DNA of 64,000 nucleotides from Opisthorchis felineus (taxonomy: Eukaryota > Platyhelminthes > Trematoda > Opisthorchiida > Opisthorchiidae): the NCBI GenBank assembly GCA_004794785.1, contig SJOL01010039.1, positions 550,232 to 614,231 of the forward strand, written 5' to 3'. The notes under the pieces are model-generated. The model was not told where the DNA came from and ran no database searches. It saw only the letters and a program-made list of their open reading frames with translations. The position numbers and the translations under genes are program-made. Positions 57,301-64,000 of the stretch are shown piece after piece. How positions within the stretch are numbered: position 1 is the stretch's first letter; each line of letters opens with the position of its first letter.

Positions 57301-60050
57301 GAACTACTCGCCACAATCACGTGACTGGACCAGCATTAGCATACAGCCACGTGGTCGTGGCCTCTGGATATGGTGTGTTTAAGTTAACAATGAAAACTAC
57401 AAGGAATAACGGGCTGGGTATCATTTAGTCAATGAATAGATCCATGTGTCTATTAAAATGCATCAAATTCTCGATGGGCGCGCGTGGGCGAACACTGAAC
57501 TACATATGGTAAGGAGAGTTTCAGTCACCCATTCGATCCGACCTTTTGCGTGAGTTCTACCTGCATACTCCCACGAACAATAACATCCTTGGAACACATG
57601 CCAATATCGATTGATGCAGACTAAAGGAAACATTTTGGGTGGAAATAAAACACTCAAACTCCATTACGGGCGTGTATTCTACCCGCTGAACTATCATATG
57701 GGCTTGGACTCCACATTGATCTGCCATACATCCATACAGCCGAAGAATCACAAGTGAACCCCTCGCTTGACTTGCATAATGCGCTAGACTTTTATGTCGT
57801 CTAGATAGCCGGTGAGTATTGGTTTGTTCTGATGCAGAAGGGGCGGGGCGTCGGAAACTGTTAGATGGAGAACGGCGCGCACAATGCATCTGAGGAAGCA
57901 CACTAGGGGCAGGAATGGAACCGGTATTTATGATCCCCCCTTCTTATCCCTTCTACAACTGAGTGAAAGCTGAAGGGTCTGAGCGCAGCACGTCTTTCGT
58001 GTAAAAATTTGTGGTTCCGCTGGCCAAAGTAAAGCAGAAAGAGTGAGTCGTCAGTTGTTGGGCCGGTTGCTGTTGTTTTTTGTGTGCTAAACTTACCAAT
58101 TGACTTGCAAACGTCTGATCAACAGTTGAGGACACTTCACCACTGCGCAGTTGGGTGAGCCAATTAATCAAACAACAGTAACAAATAAGTAAACGCGATT
58201 ACGGACGTAAAAACTGGTATGTTCCGGTAGGCAGGCTTGCGAATACTTCCCAATGGGACTCGCCTCTGAAATGAGACCATTCTTCAGAAGGTTCCGTAAC
58301 TCCTCACATCAGCCATGAACTAATGTACTGTTCTGAACGAAAGTTTCCAGAGGAGGCTAAGTACTCCCTTTTCCCATGGAAACCTCTCTTCAAGAGGGAT
58401 CACTGATTGGAGGGTGGTATCGTGGCTGCTAATTATCAGACTAAGTCTTATGTCTGTGCCAAGCAGAAGTTCCTGTCTCAGCTCCTATTACAACTAAAAG
58501 CCTGTGGATTGGCTGAAACTGGTCTCTTCCTGCCAACGATGACGCCCCAGTTTCTTCCTATTCCAGATCAGCAACAGCATTACGTTAGCCGGATTAAGTC
58601 AGAGTCCGGAGAAGCGCTAGGTTGTCAAACAAAGATAAGTGGAATCAATTCAGCCGGTGCTGACTGAAGCTACGTGCAGCATGTTGCATCCAAGTACTTA
58701 CTCACATTGTAACTTACAAAGCTATGTTCTGATGTATACACTTTCTGATCAGTTACAACGGAGCGCGTCCGTATGTGACACTGCCACCTGTCTCTAACTA
58801 TCCTTCTTGTAACCAATCTCTCTTTGTTACAACCAGCCAGTAAAGTAGAAACCGTCACCGATTTGATATATGGCCGGCATGCAATACATCTTTTACTGAT
58901 TGAACAACAGATGTTGAATGCCATTCGTAGCGCAGTCTGTGATTTGCTCTTTGACAATATATGACTGATAAAAAATGAAAACTTGGAAAGACTTACGTAG
59001 GACCATACAGCCCGACATCGACACGAACAGTAAAGCGCATCTGTGAATGACAATGGAATTCCTGCTTAGTACATCTAAACACAACTGAGCCAGGTCGGAT
59101 TAAGGAACACGGTAATTCGGAGTAACTTAGGTATAGGACAACACCAAACGACCTTATCCATTATTGCAGCTGCGTTGTTCTGTAGAGAAGAAAAAATCTT
59201 GTTTATTCCAATCCTCTGATTGATACCCAACTCAGAATTTCGCCACGTTTCTATGCTCTGCTTCATGTAATACACTTTCACATGTGTAAAATGATTCCCC
59301 TAGGACTAGTCACTCCCCTCGAACGGTCACAGTAGCGTTCCCGGTTAGCCACAATTGATTGTAAAAGCAATGACAGACCAGAATGCCTCTGCTCATGGTC
59401 CTTCCTTCAAGTGGATCACTGTATTGGGTATGCGTTGGCACAGTAACACAGTACTTTAGTTGCACCCCAGTCAATACAAGTTAGGCCACTCCAGCTTCTT
59501 TAATCAGAATGACTATGGACATCACTAACAAATAATACGATGGGGAGCTGAAAAGTTCTCGGTTTCCCACTGGTTTTCGGTCTTGTAGAGCCTGACTGAC
59601 GCCCTTGTACCGATTGTTATTTAGTTTCACGATCATAGTAATGTAACCGTGTTCCCTCAACTGTAGGCGGTCGTTCCAGAGTGTTGACACTACCTCTCTG
59701 GGAATGCTGCCAAATCGATTTGGAAGTGTTCACTCGATGCCTTTTCTCACCAGCATTAATCTATTTTGGCACTCACTTGGCTGACAGCTTTTGCATATTC
59801 AAATGGTCGTGGATTATGAACCCAACACGTTCCGCGGATATCTCAAGTTTCCCTGCAATCTATTTTGTTAATATTTGATTACCTGCTGGAATCATTTCAT
59901 GGATCTGGTCAACCCTTTCCGGAGTTGACACTATCTAAGGTCCTACTGTATAAATCTCCTCGCTGAAAGTTTGCACACCACCTTTTATCAAATGAACATG
60001 GTTGACACTTGTCACACAGTGGTAGAATCATGCATTCTTGAATTTCTCTG
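54349..60050. other. Long stretch without a supportable gene
   Basis: Frames at 56211-56528 (105 codons) and 58407-58667 (86 codons, both plus) have mixed amino acid composition but no domain and no clear splice sites. A T7A8 block lies at about 55613-55628. No SINE, LINE or tRNA was recognised. Confidence 0.3.
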
Positions 60051-61059
60051 GCTAATTTATTCTGCTCGTTGTTCCAGACCGGAAAATCCCATATCGTTAA
60101 CTCTATGACCTAAAATGAATGGAAAATAGTGTTTTGATTTTGCGTCTTGGCATGTGAGGTTATAAATGCGCACTCTTGAGCTACGGTTGCCACATAATTT
60201 GCGGACTCCAATAACTAAGTTAGGATGAGAACTTTTCAACACCCCTCGTACACAATAGCTAAAAACGCACAAACGATACGCGCCTATCTCACATTTCTAA
60301 CTGAGTAAGTTTCGTCCAAATTATGTGAACCGTACGGTTTACCTGAGACCGCCTTTCGCTACGCTCCTTTCCGGACGCACAGCACTAGCAAACGTCCGAC
60401 ACAACAGTAAAGACATGCATGAGTTGACAGCTGTTGCGCAATTATCTGCGTACGCACATGATCTTGGTCCGCAATGTTTGTTTCTGAATGCAAAAAAAAG
60501 TTTTTAAAATATTCGTTCGTTTTGGTAAAACTATTTAGAAGCACTCATTCAGGATTTGCACAAACATGGATATTGATGACTGTGTGCACATCGCAAGCTG
60601 CCACGCATTTGTGTACGACTCCAGACTAACTGATTCGTGTCTCAACACGAGTAAGCAGGAGCCAGACACTAGCCCAGGCCAGAATTAGTCAACAAGCGGG
60701 AAAAATCAATAACAGACGGGTAGTGATTGGCAGCAAGACAAGAGTGGGTCACGTGTACGGACGCTTTGGCGTACTGGTTGTGTCTGAAGCCAAACGCGAC
60801 ACATTAGATGAGACACAAAACCAGGGTGGTGAGCGCATATTTTGTAACAGTAGCGTTTGTGCCCACAATTTTGTGTATTTTGTGGAGAACGGGTTAACTT
60901 TATCCTGCACTGCAACGCTGAACCACATACCCAAGTGTCTCGAGAAATTAACGGCACAAATGTGTTCTGTTGCCCGATAATTTCACTGGAACTTATATGA
61001 TATCAAAGCAACGTGATCCCCGGATCAGTTCCAACAATGGGGTAAGAACAACACTTTGG

Positions 61060-61072
61060 GGGGGGGGGGTGT
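61060..61072 (+). repeat. Poly(G) tract
   Basis: A run of about 12 G residues occurs in TTTGGG...GGTGT. A shorter run of 10 is at about 31961-31970. Length calls in such runs are often unreliable. Confidence 0.7.
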
Positions 61073-61599
61073 AAATTCATTCCGTACAATATCATTTGCG
61101 GCAATAAGTGTAAAACGGAATAAAATGAAACATGTTACAGGGCTAACGGCATCGTTTATGTGGAACTAAAACGCAATGTAACTAGTCAATAAAACCATGT
61201 AAGTCCTGAACTAACACATAAGTCTTTCTGCTCAAAGATTACGGGCTTGAACCGACTACTCACCATTAGCTCAAGGAACTTTAGTTTATGTGGCCAGATG
61301 CCTCGTCCAAAGGCCTTAAACGAAGAGCAAGGTTCAACTCTGTGCCTCCAGTAGGTGTTTGGTGATCGATGAATTGGCATGAGGTCACTTCAGCAGTCTT
61401 CAGTCAGTTGTACCGATGCATGTATCGCCGTAACTGCAGCTGGATCGGTGAACTCAATGACTAGTTGGTAAAATTGACACCGGCGTTGTGATCGGCAGAA
61501 TTGCCATAGCCCTCGTATTCGCCTTAAAGTTCAGTTGTACTTCCGTAAACGTCCGGCGCAGGACCCCGTTTAAAATTCAGGTTGACTAGAGGCATGGTC

Positions 61600-62930
61600 A
61601 CTGGTTTTGGGGATCTCCGGGCTTTTCGGCACCGCCATTTGTGCTTCCACTTTACCGCATATCCTGAAATGCCTTTTAAATAAAACGGTCAGGACAGTTG
61701 TTCGGCCACTTTTGGGCAATTCAGTCTCCTCAGCGAGTCCATCCGGAGTGCTCTATGGAATAAGGTCCGGACGAAGGCACATTCATGTTATACGGGACAG
61801 AAGCTTGTGAAGTTTATGTGCTGTTCAGTCCAGGTAAGCTTTCTGTGGACGGAGCGAGATATGATACCATCAGAATTCCAAGACGTTCAAAAAGGAAAAT
61901 ATCCTCCACTTCAAACCCACAAGTATAAGCAATGTTATGGTAGAGTTCGTTAAAAACTGGGAGCAGCTTTTCAACCTTCCTCCAGTTTTTTGTCACGAGT
62001 AAAATTTCATCTAAATATCATCTATACGTTGGTCGTCGTTGACTGTTACCTTCTGACGATTACTCGGGTTTCGCCATAGAAACGCCTATCAAGGTCGATC
62101 CCAAAGCACTCCCAGTGGCTACACCTTCAATTTGCTTATATGTGGTGTTTTGGAAACAAAATTTGATATTCTTGGTACACCATAAAATGAATTTTTAAGA
62201 ATAGGATAGATTAACCAGACATGCGTGACCCCCCTAGGGAATAACCTTAAGTGTTCACCGTTTCTGCAAGAGGGAAATTAGTAAGAAGTGAAAGCTTGAT
62301 GGTCTGAAAGATGTCAGTGCGCCGGAGACTGGGAGAAAGTTTGTAGGCGTTTTCAAGGACTACCTTGTACGTTTGAGGATATCCAGCAGCCATTTAGCTA
62401 ACTGATGATAAGTTGGACCGTTGCTAGCTAAAATGGAACGAATATGTAAATGAGATTTATGGGATTTTGAAAGAACACAAAGCTGAGGCTTATGGCAGCC
62501 TACAGATTTATTCCGTTGTATACGCATTATGACAGACGATATTTTACGAAATGAACAATATTGCTTTTAACTCCATTGTTGATTGTTTTCTCCTCGGCAG
62601 ACAGTTTAAATAGTTGACGGGCTTTTGTTCGATGGTCCTTCTGGAAATTTCCTTTCTTGGCTCCTCTCAATAATCACATTCATAACCTCATGCAACGTGT
62701 ACGGTGATATATTCGACTGCAAACTCCTCAAGGTAGTGAAAAAGTGCGTCGCTTCCTACTTTCTTCGTTTTAAGAGACAAGATGTCTCCCATGAATGATT
62801 CAGATAATAACAATAACAATAATAATGATAATGACAATAATCTAATTACCTGATACAAGTTAACTAGTACAAAGCTCGGCAGTCCAACGGAGGCAATTTG
62901 AAGTTGCCGACTGAGGTTTATTGGCAGCAC
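61600..62930 (-). pseudogene. Penelope-like element reverse transcriptase relic
   Basis: On the minus strand the motif order fits a Penelope-like reverse transcriptase. KPQLCVLSKSHKSHLHIRS and GPTYHQLAKWLLDILK (62370-62500) match the PR.YGLPK.HK....RPI and LAK.L motifs. YKQIEGVATGSALGSTL (about 62080-62145) is the motif usually written GVAMGSPLG. Then comes a broken active-site box at 62006-62020: a stop codon where Arg is expected, then YLDE in place of Y-x-D-D, followed by ILLVTKNWRKVEKLLPVFNE and FEVEDIFLF (61814-61996). CPDRFI near 61690 is the end of the RT core. No GIY-YIG endonuclease was found downstream. The element is inactive: internal stops, and the second catalytic Asp is Glu. 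Confidence 0.65.
62801..62845 (+). repeat. AAT/AAC microsatellite
   Basis: AATAACAATAACAATAATAA and ATGATAATGACAATAAT form an imperfect trinucleotide run within the Penelope-like relic. Confidence 0.85.
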
Positions 62931-64000
62931 GCATTACAGTTAAAATACCCGAAAAGCACAGCTGTGTACAGCTGTTGGACAAGCAGGACTGAGCATACGT
63001 TTATATATACCCACGTATTTCTTCGTGTTTCTGACCAATACTAGTCAACACAATATTCCCGTCTCTTTTGCGAGCACAGATTTGAATGCAACGAATGCAC
63101 AAAGTCATCAGGCACAACCAAGAATCAGTATGTCAACATTTCGACCAACCGGAAGATCGTCGCTGTCGGTCATAGTTTGGAGAAAATTGCTGTAGCTTAG
63201 TTAACAATCGGCAAAAACGCAGTGAACCACTTCCATTTGGCAAGATTATGTTTTACGAGAGCTTGGGAGCACCCGGAGCATGAATCTGCGGCACTCAGTA
63301 GCCTAGAAGCACATCCTTCTAACAGCTTCCTCACACATGGGGTGATCTGGCACACAATGGAACTTCATTCCTCAACATTAAATGTAATTTTGCCTCAGCG
63401 TTACCCTAACTTCAGGTAAGCAATGTTAGACAGTTACATAAACAGAAACCACTACGCGTTTCGTCCTGACTGACTCCCTTCAAATGGATGCACATGGACC
63501 AACCATGCTCTGCCTCGACCAATAAGATAATGTGGAAATTTATCCCAGTTCCATTGGGAAAGGAACTGCTTTCGAAACAAACAAACTTCTGCGTGTGGTC
63601 GTTAGTGATACATGATAACCAACCCTAACTTACCGACAAACAAGTGCCCCCAAAACTAGGCACCATACATCTATCGCAATAGCAGTTAACACCGATTTTC
63701 TGTAAAAGACTTGATTGCGGAGCAGAAATAATCCCACAGCTGGAATATCGACAGGAATGCATCTGAGTGCCACCTATGCAATGCACATTTTGTCGAGCAG
63801 CCCCAGAACTAGGCGCTCCTTCGAGTCAAGTTTGGATATCTCGACCACACCATTCAGTATCCACAGATGTAATATATTTAACATCCGCGGCTGTTTGAAT
63901 AACCCACAAGGCTGGGTAAGGAAAATAATTATCACCAAGTGAAGCAGTCTGTCAACCAGCTGGTTACTCTGTGCCATTATGGCTAAATGTTCTCCCAGAC
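62931..64000. other. End of window, one candidate exon only
   Basis: Apart from the weak candidate exon at 63634-63699 there is nothing I can support. The frame 63222-63419 plus is followed by a GTAAGC word but has no recognised domain. Confidence 0.3.
63634..63699 (-). CDS. Candidate 66-base exon with kinase subdomain IX-like sequence
   Basis: On the minus strand an acceptor with a fair pyrimidine tract (TCTTTTACAG) precedes 66 bases, and a strong donor GTAAGT follows. One open frame reads KSVLTAIAIDVWCLVLGALV. In CMGC-type protein kinases subdomain IX is typically (T)xxIDVWS(L/V)GCIxAEL. The match is short and lacks the conserved Gly after the W-x-L positions (here Val). No other kinase exon was found in the correct order, so confidence is low. 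Confidence 0.2.

Noticed and set aside
58407..58667. 86-codon plus frame with protein-like composition
   Set aside because: No clear donor or acceptor, no recognised domain; kept only as a remark in the unassigned stretch.
60057..60272. Minus-strand frame with HPNLV and GN words resembling kinase subdomains IV-V
   Set aside because: The match is short, splice sites are weak, and its order relative to the subdomain IX-like segment at 63.6 kb is wrong for a single minus-strand gene.

Overview
This window looks like a repeat-rich piece of a parasitic flatworm nuclear genome. The closest fit from memory is a digenean fluke of the liver-fluke or lung-fluke type; a diphyllobothriid tapeworm is the main alternative. 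The evidence is eukaryotic: GT-AG introns with good splice sites, a three-exon glutamine-rich gene end, a tRNA-derived SINE whose accidental translation ([23 protein letters not shown]) I recall from fluke annotations, and CR1-like, RTE-like and Penelope-like retroelements mixed at high density. There are no bacterial operons, ribosome binding sites or CRISPR arrays. Species assignment is an inference only.

Layout. 1-765: minus-strand endonuclease relic of a CR1-like element. 3.0-3.7, 14.2-14.7 and 19.4-20.2 kb: copies of an unrecognised interspersed repeat (family A), two of them arranged head to head. 4.4-4.7 and 13.0-13.3 kb: a second unrecognised repeat (family B). 5.1-6.1 kb: a reverse-transcriptase relic. 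6.4-10.9 kb: a decayed CR1-like element with ORF1, endonuclease and reverse transcriptase remains, same family as 1-765. 15.3-18.75 kb: the best-preserved element, a plus-strand CR1-like LINE whose long ORF is broken by one in-frame TGA, running into a 549-base assembly gap. 22.2-23.3 kb: RTE 3' half. 29.5-43.9 kb: a dense nest of RTE fragments (both strands) and about eleven tRNA-derived SINE copies, several with visible target-site duplications. 44.4-52.1 kb: the only convincing host gene, the 3' end (three exons, in-window protein 353 residues) of a Gln-rich protein with a Pro-rich SH3-ligand-like motif; its 6.3-kb intron contains an RTE relic and an old SINE. 61.6-62.9 kb: relic of a Penelope-like reverse transcriptase. 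The remainder has no gene I can support.

How the parts work together. The autonomous elements (CR1-like, RTE-like, Penelope-like) supply reverse transcriptase; the SINE has its own Pol III promoter boxes but no protein, and its target-site duplications and one 5' truncation show it used a LINE-type machinery. Every autonomous element here is damaged, in two cases at the catalytic aspartates, so the window is mainly a record of past transposition around one host gene. The most unusual signals are the nearly intact LINE with a single stop, a 42-bp 5' extension shared by two SINE copies that is better conserved than the SINEs themselves, composite SINE-containing duplications, an RTE tail fused to a SINE head, and a polyglutamine microsatellite placed directly on a splice acceptor. 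I did not find a convincing new multi-gene system.
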